From assembly GCA_913009475.1 (NCBI GenBank), contig CAJVYJ010000018.1:1-16559 (forward strand): a stretch of DNA of 16,559 nt. The letters are read 5' to 3'. Made by a program: the position numbers and the translations under genes. This stretch comes from an uncultured Actinomycetes bacterium (GTDB lineage: Bacteria; Actinomycetota; Aquicultoria; CAJVYJ01). Shown here piece after piece: positions 1 through 8,700 of the stretch. Position 1 is the stretch's first letter. The number at the start of each line of letters is the position of its first letter. The notes below the pieces were generated by a model. It was not told where the DNA came from and searched no databases. It saw only the letters and a program-made list of their open reading frames with translations.

Positions 1-70
1 TTTTTTTTTTTTAATGATACGGCGACCACCGAGATCTACACTCTTTCCCTACACGACGCTCTTCCGATCT
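1..70 (+). other. Poly-T plus Illumina P5/TruSeq universal adapter (artefact)
   Basis: Bases 1-12 are all T. Bases 13-70 match the 58-base Illumina P5/TruSeq universal adapter from its first bases (AATGATACGGCGACCACC) to its ligation end (GCTCTTCCGATCT). The orientation means that base 71 is the first base of a sequenced insert. This is library-construction sequence left in the contig, not genomic DNA. It should be trimmed, and it makes the sequence joined to it suspect. Confidence 0.98.
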
Positions 71-282
71 ATCGCAGTTGTTGCAGCAGATGCCTCTGGA
101 CAATAATATCTTGCTCCAAAAAATCCTTGATAACCATAAGAAGCATTTGCCAATAATTTAAAAGCATTACTTCTTGCTTTAGTTATTGGGTTTGGATTTT
201 TTTTAAATTCTTCTTTAAACTCTTTTCTTTTTTCTATCTCTTTTACTTTTTTCCCTTTGGCGTTAATGACTTTTGCTTTCAT
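71..282 (-). CDS. Partial B-family DNA polymerase fragment, foreign to its neighbours (chimeric end)
   Basis: An open frame reads leftwards on the minus strand and runs into the adapter at base 70; the last residues (DRKSVV) are adapter-encoded. The real part contains KLLANASYGYQGFFGARYYC, which carries the K-x3-N-x2-YG motif B of family B DNA polymerases (the finger helix that contacts incoming dNTP). It is preceded by a lysine-rich helix typical of the segment before motif B. The wording resembles polymerases of DPANN archaea, from memory. The exonuclease domain, the DTD catalytic motif and the C-terminus are missing. The ATG at 282 is probably internal, because the frame stays open upstream into rplC sequence. 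Codon use is visibly more AT- and lysine-rich than in the neighbouring genes. rplD would normally follow rplC here. The likeliest reading is a read or assembly chimera with DNA from another community member. Confidence covers the polymerase identity. Confidence 0.75.
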
Positions 283-902
283 CTTGATTCCCTTATGAAC
301 AACAGACCGCCCCTGGAACCGGGAACGCTGCCTTTAATTAATATAATGTTGTTTTCCTTATCGACTTTGACTATCTCAAGGTTCTTTACCGTTATGCGAA
401 CGTCACCGCATTGGCCCGGCATTTTTTTGCCTTTCTGGACTTTACCGGGAGAAGCGCAGTTACCTATGGAACCGGGAGCGCGATTGAAATGAGAACCATG
501 CCCGCCCGGGCCGCCGGCGAAACCCCAGCGTTTAACTACACCTTGAAATCCTTTGCCTTTTGAGGTTCCGGTAATATCAGTTTTGTCGCCCGCCGCGAAC
601 AGATCGGCGGAAACTAATTGGCCTAACTTATAATCAGCGATATTTTCCACCTTGAACTCAGCTAAGTATCTTTTTGGGTCAGACTTCCCTGATTTAAAGT
701 GGCCTTTCGCGGCCTTATTTACCTTCTTCTTCTTAATATCCCCAAATCCCAATTGCACCGCGGAGTAACCGTCGCGATTATCGTCTTTTATTTGAGTGAC
801 AACACAAGGCCCGGCTTCGATTACCGTCACCGGCAACAGTTTCTTGTTATCGACAAAGACTTGTGTCATACCTATTTTTTTTCCAATAATTCCTTTAGCC
901 AT
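279..902 (-). CDS. rplC: Large ribosomal subunit protein L3 (uL3)
   Basis: L3 is an early assembly protein that binds near the 3' end of 23S rRNA; its long internal loop reaches towards the peptidyl transferase centre. The 207-residue protein has the usual start MAKGIIGKKIGMTQVF, the loop signature GTSKGKGFQGVVKRWGF (about residues 112-128), GGPGGHGSHFNRAPGSIG (about 130-147) and KKMPGQCGDVRIT. The Gln in MPGQ is the position methylated by PrmB in E. coli. The ATG at 902 follows an SD-like AAGGTG. It lies 52 bases after rpsJ, as in S10 operons. The C-terminus (GSVPGSRGGLLFIRES) looks complete, but the last residue and the TGA stop fall where the polymerase fragment begins, so the final one or two codons may not be native. 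Confidence 0.95.
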   Translation of the reverse strand: MAKGIIGKKIGMTQVFVDNKKLLPVTVIEAGPCVVTQIKDDNRDGYSAVQLGFGDIKKKKVNKAAKGHFKSGKSDPKRYLAEFKVENIADYKLGQLVSADLFAAGDKTDITGTSKGKGFQGVVKRWGFAGGPGGHGSHFNRAPGSIGNCASPGKVQKGKKMPGQCGDVRITVKNLEIVKVDKENNIILIKGSVPGSRGGLLFIRESR

Positions 903-954
903 TATTCACCTTATAACTTCAACAATGCTCTTACTTACAACCAAGCTTCACTAT

Positions 955-1263
955 CTATAATTTAATTTCAATGTCAACACCGGCCGGCAGGTCTAAACGC
1001 ATCAGCGAGTCAACTGTCTTTGGAGATGGGTCGATTATGTCTATAAGCCGCTTATGAGTACGCATCTCAAAATGTTCCCTTGAGTCTTTATTCACATGCG
1101 GAGAACGGATTACACAATATAGACTCCGCTCCGTCGGCAACGGAATGGGCCCGGTAATAGTAGCACCGGCGCGCCTAACTGTTTCCACGATCTTTTTTGC
1201 CGACTGATCGATTATTTCGTGATCATATGCCTTTAAGCGAATTCTAATTCTTTGACTAGCCAA
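955..1263 (-). CDS. rpsJ: Small ribosomal subunit protein S10 (uS10, NusE)
   Basis: S10 is part of the 30S head. As NusE it also pairs with NusB in antitermination and contacts the NusG C-terminal domain, linking ribosome and RNA polymerase. The 102-residue protein has full family length and the conserved SPHVNKDSREHFEMRTHKR block (about residues 54-72), followed by LIDIIDPSPKTVDSLMRLDLP. The start is a TTG at 1263-1261 (reading MASQRIRIRL), four bases after a strong GGAGG. No in-frame ATG lies nearby. It starts only 14 bases after the tuf stop with no terminator between, so it is probably co-transcribed with tuf. It is the first gene of the S10 operon remnant here. Confidence 0.97.
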   Translation of the reverse strand: MASQRIRIRLKAYDHEIIDQSAKKIVETVRRAGATITGPIPLPTERSLYCVIRSPHVNKDSREHFEMRTHKRLIDIIDPSPKTVDSLMRLDLPAGVDIEIKL

Positions 1264-1277
1264 TGTTCCTCCAAAAA

Positions 1278-2480
1278 CTACTTTTCTATTTTAGTGATTT
1301 TGCCGGCGCCGACTGTACGCCCACCCTCGCGAATTGCGAACCGAAGACCTTCCTCCATCGCTATCGGAGTAATTAATTCGATGTCGAGCACCACATTATC
1401 GCCCGGCATGACCATCTCAGTCCCCGCCGGTAGCGTAGCTACACCGGTAACATCAGTGGTCCGAAAATAAAACTGGGGCCGATAACCATTGAAAAACGGC
1501 GTATGACGACCACCCTCTTCTTTTGATAATATATAAACCTGCGCGCTAAACTTAGTATGCGGAGTTATAGAACCGGGTTTCGCCAGGACTTGGCCTCGCT
1601 CTATCTCGTCCCGGGCGACACCTCTAAGAAGAACGCCGATATTATCTCCGGCTTCCGCCTGATCAAGCAATTTTCTAAACATCTCCAAGCCGGTCGCTAC
1701 CGTCTTTTTTGTCTCCTTAATACCGACTATCTCGATCTCTTCACCAACATCTACTTTGCCGCGCTCGACTCTACCAGTGGCCACCGTACCGCGACCTGTG
1801 ATAGTAAATATATCCTCAACCGGCATAAGAAAAGGTTTTTCCACATCTCTTACTGGAGTTTTAATATAAGAATCAACCGCGTCCATCAGTTTATAAATGG
1901 GGCCGCAGATCTCACAATCCCTATCACCGCAAGCATGTTCCAACGCTTTTAAAGCACTGCCGGCAACTATCGGAATATCGTCTCCGGGAAACTCATACTC
2001 GTTTAAGAGTTCTCTGACTTCTACTTCTACCAGCTCAAGCAATTCAGGGTCATCTACTTGGTCGACCTTATTGAGGAAAACAACTATATAGGGCACGCCT
2101 ACTTGCCGAGCCAGTACTATATGCTCACGAGTCTGAGGCATCGGACCGTCCGCGGCTGATACTACTAAAATCGCGCCGTCCATCTGCGCCGCGCCGGTAA
2201 TCATATTCTTTACATAATCAGCATGGCCCGGACAATCAACATGAGCATAGTGGCGGTTGGCTGTTTGATATTCTACGTGCGAAATAGCAATAGTAATGCC
2301 CCGCTCCCGCTCTTCAGGTGCGTTATCGATTGAATCGAAAGTTCTGTCTTCTACATCCTCACCAGCCGCGCGCAGGCACTTGGTAATAGCAGCCGTCAAG
2401 GTTGTCTTACCATGGTCAACGTGACCGATAGTACCGATATTCATGTGTGGTTTGGTTCTTTCAAACTTCTTCTTAGCCAT
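1278..2480 (-). CDS. tuf: Elongation factor Tu
   Basis: EF-Tu is the GTPase that brings aminoacyl-tRNA to the ribosomal A site. The 400-residue protein is full length. G1 is GHVDHGKT (19-26), G3 is DCPGH (82-86), G4 is NKVD (137-140) and G5 is SAL (175-177); domains 2 and 3 follow and end in a normal C-terminus (GAGKITKIEK). Immediately after G5 is a short insertion, HACGDRDCEICG, with cysteines at 184, 189 and 192; similar Cys-bearing insertions occur in EF-Tu of some anaerobic clostridia, from memory. The ATG at 2480 has a strong AAGGAGG five bases upstream. The 70-base gap after fusA shows no clear promoter or terminator, so tuf probably reads through from fusA and into rpsJ. Confidence 0.98.
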   Translation of the reverse strand: MAKKKFERTKPHMNIGTIGHVDHGKTTLTAAITKCLRAAGEDVEDRTFDSIDNAPEERERGITIAISHVEYQTANRHYAHVDCPGHADYVKNMITGAAQMDGAILVVSAADGPMPQTREHIVLARQVGVPYIVVFLNKVDQVDDPELLELVEVEVRELLNEYEFPGDDIPIVAGSALKALEHACGDRDCEICGPIYKLMDAVDSYIKTPVRDVEKPFLMPVEDIFTITGRGTVATGRVERGKVDVGEEIEIVGIKETKKTVATGLEMFRKLLDQAEAGDNIGVLLRGVARDEIERGQVLAKPGSITPHTKFSAQVYILSKEEGGRHTPFFNGYRPQFYFRTTDVTGVATLPAGTEMVMPGDNVVLDIELITPIAMEEGLRFAIREGGRTVGAGKITKIEK

Positions 2481-2550
2481 GCTTCCTCCTTGCCTTTATT
2501 AGATTTATAATTTTACGATGTTTAAAACAACACCGGACTTGCATAAAATT

Positions 2551-4653
2551 TTACTGGTTCGCAGCCGCGGAATATTCACCCCTGACCTTAGCAATGACCT
2601 CATCCGCCACTGCTTTTGGAACTTCGTCATAACGGTCAAACTGCATTGTAAACGTGGCCCTGCCTTGAGTTCTTGAACGAACATCGGTAGCGTAGCCAAA
2701 CATCTGCGATAACGGAACCTTAGCTTTAATAATTTGAGCTGAAAGCCTGGCCTCTATACCTTCAATAAAACCACGACGGGAGTTAAGGTCACCCATAACA
2801 TCTCCCATAAATTCCTCGGGGACAACTACCTCTACCGCCATAATCGGCTCAAGCAGTACGGGCTTGCCTCTTTTAACTCCGGCCTTTAGTGCCATCGAAC
2901 CGGCAATCTTGTAAGCTATTTCCGATGAATCGACCTGATGATATGAGCCATCGATTAAATCGACTTTAATATCAACTAGCGGGTAGCCCGCCAACGGCCC
3001 GGCGTTCATCGCCTCTGTTATGCCTTTTTCAGTCGGCTTAATAAATTCGCGCGGAATCGACCCACCTTTAATAGAATTCGTAAACTCAAGCCCAACACCG
3101 GTTTCGGCCGGCTCAAGCGATATTACAACGTGGCCATATTGGCCGCGGCCACCGGTTTGGCGAATATATTTGCCCTCCACATTGGAGACCGGTTTTCTTA
3201 TAGTTTCTCTATAAGCAACTTGAGGCCGTCCCACATTAGCATCAACCTTAAATTCTCTCAATAACCTGTCGACAATAATCTCTAGATGAAGTTCACCCAT
3301 ACCGGAGATTATCGTCTGTCCGGTCTCAATATCACTACGCACCTTAAAGGTTGGATCTTCCTCGGCCAGTTTCGCTAAAGATACTCCTAATTTTTCTTGG
3401 TCCGCTTTAGTTTTCGGCTCAATAGCGACCGAGATGACCGGATCAGGAAAGACCATGGACTCTAAAGTCAACGGATGCTCCGGGTCCGTAAGCGTATCCC
3501 CGGTTGTAGTTTTTTTAAGACCGACAGCCGCCACAATATCACCGGCTGAAACTTCTTTAAGGTCTTCACGATGATTGGCGTGCATTTGGAGAATGCGCCC
3601 GACTCTGCTCTTTGCACCGCTGGTATTATTTATTATAGTACCGCCGGCTTGTAATTTACCGGAATAAACTCGGAAAAATGTCAACTTACCGACAAAAGGG
3701 TCGGTCATGACTTTAAACGCCAGCGCCGTGAAAGGCTCGTCGGGATCCGCCGAGCGTTTTTCACTCTTCTTGGTATAAGAATTAACGCCCTCGATAGGCG
3801 GTACGTCTATGGGCGAAGGCAGATAGTCGATGATAGCGTCAATCAAGGGCTGGACTCCTTTGTTCTTGAATGAAGTCCCGCAAACAACCGGTACGGCTTT
3901 TACGTCTAAGGCCGCTTTCCTTATCCCCAGCTTGACCTCAGCCTCGGATATCTCTTCGCCCTCCAAGTACTTATGCATTAAAGAGTCATCGTATTCAGCT
4001 ATCTGCTCAATTAATTGCTCTCGGTATTGGCCGGCCTTATCTTTAAGATCCTCAGGAATTTCCTCTTCGTCCCAAGCTTCTCCCTTTTCATCTTTATAAA
4101 TAATGGCCTTCATCTTCACCAGGTCGATGATGCCTTTAAAATTATCCTCGGAACCAACCGGCAATTGAATAGGCAGCGGGTTGGTTCGTAATCTATCTAC
4201 CATCATAGCGACAGCTTTATAAAAATCAGCGCCAATGCGGTCCATCTTATTAATATAAGCGATTCTTGGAACTTGATATTTATCAGCTTGCCGCCATACT
4301 GTCTCGGATTGCGGTTCAACACCCTCAACGGCACTGAATATCGCTATGGCGCCATCAAGCACTCGCAGTGAACGTTCGACTTCGACCGTAAAGTCCACGT
4401 GCCCGGGCGTATCTATAATATTTATGCGATAGCCGTGCCAAAAACACGTAGTCGCCGCCGAGGTAATGGTAATACCCCGTTCCTGTTCCTGAGCCATCCA
4501 GTCCATAACGGCGGTACCCTCATGGACTTCACCGATCTTATAAGTTTTACCGGTATAAAAAAGAATACGCTCAGTTGTCGTAGTTTTTCCGGCATCTATA
4601 TGAGCCATAATACCGATATTTCTAGTTTTATCTAACGAGACTTTCTCTACCAT
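2551..4653 (-). CDS. fusA: Elongation factor G
   Basis: EF-G is the GTPase that drives tRNA-mRNA translocation and, with RRF, ribosome recycling. The 700 residues are normal for the family. G1 is AHIDAGKT (17-24), the switch region is around RGITITSAATT, G3 is DTPGH (81-85) and G4 is NKMD (135-138). The EF-G G' insertion and domains II to V follow. Near the C-terminus are SRRGFIEGIE and the FGYATDVRSRTQGRATFTM region. Its place between rpsG and tuf marks it as the canonical str-operon EF-G rather than a paralogue. The ATG at 4653 has only a weak purine-rich SD (AGAAAGAAGAT), unlike its neighbours. A separate promoter candidate lies in the 122-base gap upstream. Confidence 0.98.
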   Translation of the reverse strand: MVEKVSLDKTRNIGIMAHIDAGKTTTTERILFYTGKTYKIGEVHEGTAVMDWMAQEQERGITITSAATTCFWHGYRINIIDTPGHVDFTVEVERSLRVLDGAIAIFSAVEGVEPQSETVWRQADKYQVPRIAYINKMDRIGADFYKAVAMMVDRLRTNPLPIQLPVGSEDNFKGIIDLVKMKAIIYKDEKGEAWDEEEIPEDLKDKAGQYREQLIEQIAEYDDSLMHKYLEGEEISEAEVKLGIRKAALDVKAVPVVCGTSFKNKGVQPLIDAIIDYLPSPIDVPPIEGVNSYTKKSEKRSADPDEPFTALAFKVMTDPFVGKLTFFRVYSGKLQAGGTIINNTSGAKSRVGRILQMHANHREDLKEVSAGDIVAAVGLKKTTTGDTLTDPEHPLTLESMVFPDPVISVAIEPKTKADQEKLGVSLAKLAEEDPTFKVRSDIETGQTIISGMGELHLEIIVDRLLREFKVDANVGRPQVAYRETIRKPVSNVEGKYIRQTGGRGQYGHVVISLEPAETGVGLEFTNSIKGGSIPREFIKPTEKGITEAMNAGPLAGYPLVDIKVDLIDGSYHQVDSSEIAYKIAGSMALKAGVKRGKPVLLEPIMAVEVVVPEEFMGDVMGDLNSRRGFIEGIEARLSAQIIKAKVPLSQMFGYATDVRSRTQGRATFTMQFDRYDEVPKAVADEVIAKVRGEYSAAANQ

Positions 4654-4717
4654 ATCTTCTTTCTAACCCTTCCCGAAATTACATCTTAAAACCAATAGAT
4701 CTTTCGCACCCGACATC

Positions 4718-4753
4718 TTGGCAAAGAAAAACAATAAAATAACGGATTGCCAA
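4718..4753. repeat. Inverted repeat TTGGCAA / TTGCCAA around the fusA promoter -10
   Basis: On the plus strand TTGGCAA at 4718-4724 is matched by its exact reverse complement TTGCCAA at 4747-4753, with 22 bases between. One arm lies in the promoter spacer and the other near the predicted transcription start. The arms are about 29 bases centre to centre, close to three helical turns. This could be a two-half-site operator. A 7-base arm pair can arise by chance in AT-rich spacer, so the role is only suggested. Confidence 0.35.
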
Positions 4754-4759
4754 TGTCAA
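4731..4759 (-). promoter_or_regulatory. Candidate sigma70-type promoter for fusA-tuf
   Basis: On the minus strand the -35 TTGACA (4759-4754) is a perfect consensus. After a 17-base spacer comes TATTGT (4736-4731), matching four of six -10 positions. Transcription would begin near 4724, giving a leader of about 70 bases before fusA. It sits in the rpsG-fusA gap, so it would let the elongation factors be made in excess of S12 and S7. Confidence 0.5.
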
Positions 4760-4775
4760 CTAAGTTTTATAAATA

Positions 4776-5246
4776 TTACCATCTATAATGGGCAAAAGCT
4801 CTATTGGCCTCGGCCATCTTATGTAAATCTTCTTTTTTCTTTATTGACGAGCCCACACCATTATATGCGTCTAATATTTCCGCCGCCAACCGTTCGCACA
4901 TTCTCTTCTCACGCCGAGTGCGAGAAAAAGCCACTATCCATCTGAGCGATAGAGTAACAGCTCGCTTCGGTGCAACTTCAATCGGCACTTGATAAGTCGC
5001 CCCACCGACGCGCCTTGATTTAACCTCAAGACCCGGCCTAACATTGTCAAGCGCTTTCTTGTAGATATCCAACGGGTCATTGCCCGTCTTATTCTTTATT
5101 ATATCAAAAGTCTCGTAAACGGTCTTTTCAGCGATGCTCTTTTTACCATCTTGAAGAATCGCATTTATTAATTGAGTAACACGCCTATTGTTATAAACAG
5201 GATCTGGTGTTATCTCTCTTATTGCTGCTGGTCCTTTTCTAGGCAT
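4776..5246 (-). CDS. rpsG: Small ribosomal subunit protein S7 (uS7)
   Basis: S7 nucleates assembly of the 30S head by binding the 3' major domain of 16S rRNA and lies at the exit-site tRNA. In E. coli it is also the translational repressor of the str operon. The 156 residues match the family. The start MPRKGPAAIREI, the NVRPGLEVKSRRVGGATYQV block (about residues 68-87) and the C-terminal KMAEANRAFAHYRW are conserved. The ATG at 5246 follows an AAAAGGAAA SD; an ATG four bases earlier is out of frame. It lies 36 bases after rpsL. No long S7-binding-like structure is obvious in that short gap, so whether the E. coli type of feedback operates here cannot be told. Confidence 0.97.
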   Translation of the reverse strand: MPRKGPAAIREITPDPVYNNRRVTQLINAILQDGKKSIAEKTVYETFDIIKNKTGNDPLDIYKKALDNVRPGLEVKSRRVGGATYQVPIEVAPKRAVTLSLRWIVAFSRTRREKRMCERLAAEILDAYNGVGSSIKKKEDLHKMAEANRAFAHYRW

Positions 5247-5282
5247 ACATTTCCTTTTAAAAATAGTCGGCTTTTAAGCTAT

Positions 5283-5651
5283 TCAGCCTCGTTTTGCTCC
5301 ATATTTTGAACGAGATTGCTTTCTGTCACTTACACCAGCGGTATCAAGCGCGTTACGGACGATTTTATAACGAACACCCGGCAGATCTTTTACTCGTCCG
5401 CCCCTTAATAAAACAATTGAATGTTCTTGCAAATTATGGCCGATACCGGGAATGTAAGACGTTACTTCCATACCGTTTGTCAACTTGACCCGAGCCACTT
5501 TACGCAACGCCGAGTTAGGCTTCTTAGGAGTAGTTGTATATACCCGCGTACATACTCCGCGTTTCTGCGGCGCTCCTTTTAATGCCGGTGTCGATGTTTT
5601 GTTTTTAGCTACTGTTCTACCCTTACGCACTAGCTGTGATATAGTTGGCAA
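5283..5651 (-). CDS. rpsL: Small ribosomal subunit protein S12 (uS12)
   Basis: S12 lies at the decoding centre of the 30S subunit and influences accuracy. The 122-residue protein has TTPKKPNSALRKVARVKL (about residues 39-56) and RVKDLPGVRYKIVR (about 85-98). The two loops include the lysines whose change gives streptomycin resistance in other bacteria and the Asp that RimO methylthiolates; all keep the wild-type residue. The start is a TTG at 5651-5649 (MPTISQLVRKGR), five bases after AGGAG, and no ATG alternative exists. It is the first gene of the str unit and follows a near-consensus promoter in the 93-base rpoC-rpsL gap. Confidence 0.97.
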   Translation of the reverse strand: MPTISQLVRKGRTVAKNKTSTPALKGAPQKRGVCTRVYTTTPKKPNSALRKVARVKLTNGMEVTSYIPGIGHNLQEHSIVLLRGGRVKDLPGVRYKIVRNALDTAGVSDRKQSRSKYGAKRG

Positions 5652-5698
5652 TATCTCTCCTACCTGGTAATTTTTCTATTTTAAGACAACAGCGAAAT

Positions 5699-5727
5699 AA
5701 TATACCATCATAATACTAAACTGTCAA
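5699..5727 (-). promoter_or_regulatory. Strong sigma70-type promoter for the str operon (rpsL-rpsG...)
   Basis: On the minus strand TTGACA (5727-5722) is separated by exactly 17 bases from TATATT (5704-5699), so eleven of twelve hexamer positions match consensus. Transcription would start near 5692, giving a leader of about 40 bases before the rpsL TTG. No terminator hairpin is seen after rpoC, so the str genes probably receive both read-through and their own transcription. Confidence 0.72.
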
Positions 5728-5744
5728 ATTAATATTTATGGCGG

Positions 5745-8700
5745 CTACATTTTTATCGCATTTCCCTGTTTGCTTGAGGCGGCGCTTTCGGCCAAACCGG
5801 ATTCCGGTGCTTCTTTTCCACCCTTTTCCGCCATTTCCTCGCCGTCTTCCGCGGTCGGCACATACTTAATATTGATCTTACGATAGCGACCCATACCGGT
5901 CGCGGCCGGAATCAACTTACCTATTATTACATTTTCTTTTAAACCCAGTAAGGGATCGACTCGACCTGAAATCGCCGCTTCCGTCAACACTCGCGTCGTT
6001 TCTTGAAACGATGCCGCCGACAAAAAGCTTTCCGTCGCCAGAGAAGCCTTAGTTATTCCTAAAAGCACTTGTTTGGCAACCGCCGGTTCGCCGCCGTTCG
6101 CTATGACTTTTTCATTCTCTTCCTCTAATCGATGTTTATTGATAAGCTGCCCCGGCAGCACCTCGGCGTCACCCGGTTCGACTACAAGGACTTTTCTTAA
6201 CATCTGACGTATTATCAACTCAATATGCTTATCATTGATGTCAACACCCTGAGAGCGATAAACCGCCTGAACCTCACCGACAAAATATTTTTCTAAATCT
6301 CGAGAGCCTTTGATTCGTAATATCTCATGCGGATTAATCGAGCCCTCGGTCAAAGGTACGCCGGCTTTGACTTTTTGGCCGTCCTTGACCTTAAGCCGCG
6401 AACGCCTTGAGACCTGATATATTTTTTCCAGGCTCTTGGCACCCCGAATAATTATCTCACGCGTCTTTTCATCTTCTCGGATCTCGACCTTGCCGGCTAT
6501 TTCACTGATTTGCGCTTCGCCTTTAGGTTTGCGGGCCTCAAATATTTCCACAATTCTTGGCAGTCCGTGAGTTATATCGGCGCCGGCGACACCACCAGTG
6601 TGAAAAGTACGCATGGTTAGCTGTGTTCCCGGTTCGCCAATAGATTGAGCGGCTATAATCCCCACGGATTCTCCAAAATCAACGATTTTACCATTGGCTA
6701 AAGATAAGCCATAGCATCTTCGGCATACTCCGTGTTCAGCCTCACAAGTCAGTACCGATCTGACTATTACTTCCTTTAAGCCGGAACGCTGGGCGATTAA
6801 CTGCGCATCCGATTTTGCCAGCATCTCACCTTTTTTCAATAGTACTTCCCCAGTCTTGGAGTCGGCGATATTTTGAATCAAGACCCGGCCCACCAGTGTC
6901 TGATTCGGCTCGCCCTCATCGTCAAAGACGCCCAAATCAACGCCTTGGTCGGTCCCACAGTCATCCTCGCGCACAATGACATCCTGAGCTACATCCACTA
7001 ACCGCCTGGTTAAATAGCCGGAATCAGCAGTACGGAGCGCGGTGTCCGCCAGTCCTTTTCTAGCGCCGTGAGTCGAGATAAAATACTCTAATACCGTAAG
7101 GCCCTCACGAAAATTGGCCTTAATAGGTCTGTCGATAATATCACCCTTAGGATTAGCCACCAGACCTCGCATACCGGCTAATTGGCGAATCTGTTTTATA
7201 TTACCGCGCGCGCCTGATTCAGCCATCATAAAGACCGGGTTTAGACGATCAAAGTTAGCCTCCATCGCTTCTGATACGTCATCAGTGGCCTTTGTCCATA
7301 TATCAACAATTTTTTGATGACTTTCCTCATGAGTGATTAAGCCGCGCCGATATTGTTTCTTTATCTTATCGACCTCGGCTTCAGGCTTATCTAAGATTTT
7401 CCACTTATTAGGCGGGATAACGATATCCTGCACACCAATAGTCACAGCCGCTTTTGTAGCGAAATGAAAACCCAAATATTTAATTTTATCAAGCATATCC
7501 ACTAAAACTGACCTGTCGTATGTGAGACAACAATTCTCAATCAGCTTGCTCATCTCTTTTTTATTGATTTCATAGTTGATAAACTCTTGTTCCTCGGGAA
7601 AAACTTGATTAAAGATTATTCTACCGATAGTAGTTTCAACAATATCACCGTTTAATAAACGAACTTTTACTTTCGCGTGTAAATGGGCTTCACCGGTATT
7701 GTACGCGAGTATAGCCTCGTCCGGATCTTTAAAAATACTACCTTCACCTAAGAGACCGGGTTCTTCCATAGTTAAGTAAAAAGACCCCAGGATCATATCT
7801 TGCGTAGGGGTTGTCAACGGTCGGCCGTGGGCCGGCGACAAGATGTTATTAGTGGATAGCATCAACACTTTAGCCTCGCTTTGAGCCTCAACGGATAACG
7901 GCAAGTGTACGGCCATCTGGTCACCGTCAAAATCAGCGTTAAAAGCCGTGCATACCAGCGGATGCACCTGGATGGCCTTGCCCTCAACCAGTATTGGTTC
8001 AAAAGCCTGAATACCCAACCGATGCAACGTCGGCGCCCGATTAAGCAGTACCGGATAATCTTTGATGACTTCTTCTAATATGTCCCAAACCACCGGGTTG
8101 ACTTTATCAATCATCCGCTTTGCGTTTTTAATATTAGGCGCGTGACCTTCCTGTACTAAACTCTTCATTACATAAGGCTTAAAGAGCTCCAGCGCCATAG
8201 CTTTAGGCAGACCGCACTGGTGAAGTTTGAGGTTAGGCCCGACAACAATGACCGAACGGCCGGAATAATCAACTCTTTTTCCCAGTAAGTTTTGACGAAA
8301 ACGCCCTTGTTTACCCTTTAGCATATCGCTAAGTGATTTAAGGGGCCGGTTACCGTGGCCAACCACCGGTCGACCGCGACGCCCGTTGTCAAACAAACCG
8401 TCTACGGCCTCTTGAAGCATTCTTTTTTCGTTATTGACAATTATTTCCGGAGCGCCAAGGTCAAGCAATCTCTTTAAGCGATTGTTGCGGTTAATTACCC
8501 GCCTATATAGGTCATTCAAATCAGAGGTGGCAAAACGCCCGCCGTCAAGCTGGACCATCGGACGCAGGTCCGGCGGAATAACCGGAATCACGTCCAACAC
8601 CATCCATTCCGGTTTATTACCGCTTTGTCTAAACGCCGAGACGACTTTGAGTCTCTTAATAGCCCGGCTCTTTTTTTGGCCTTTGGAGTTCTTGAATATA

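Noticed and set aside
71..282. The polymerase fragment as a real gene, a virus remnant or a horizontal transfer next to rplC
   Set aside because: It is bounded on one side by an intact sequencing adapter, is about one read long, lacks all other polymerase domains and differs in composition from its neighbours. An artefact is much simpler.
2481..2550. A promoter or terminator in the fusA-tuf gap
   Set aside because: The best hexamer pair (TTGTTT and TATAAA, 15 bases apart) is weak and no hairpin with a T run is seen.
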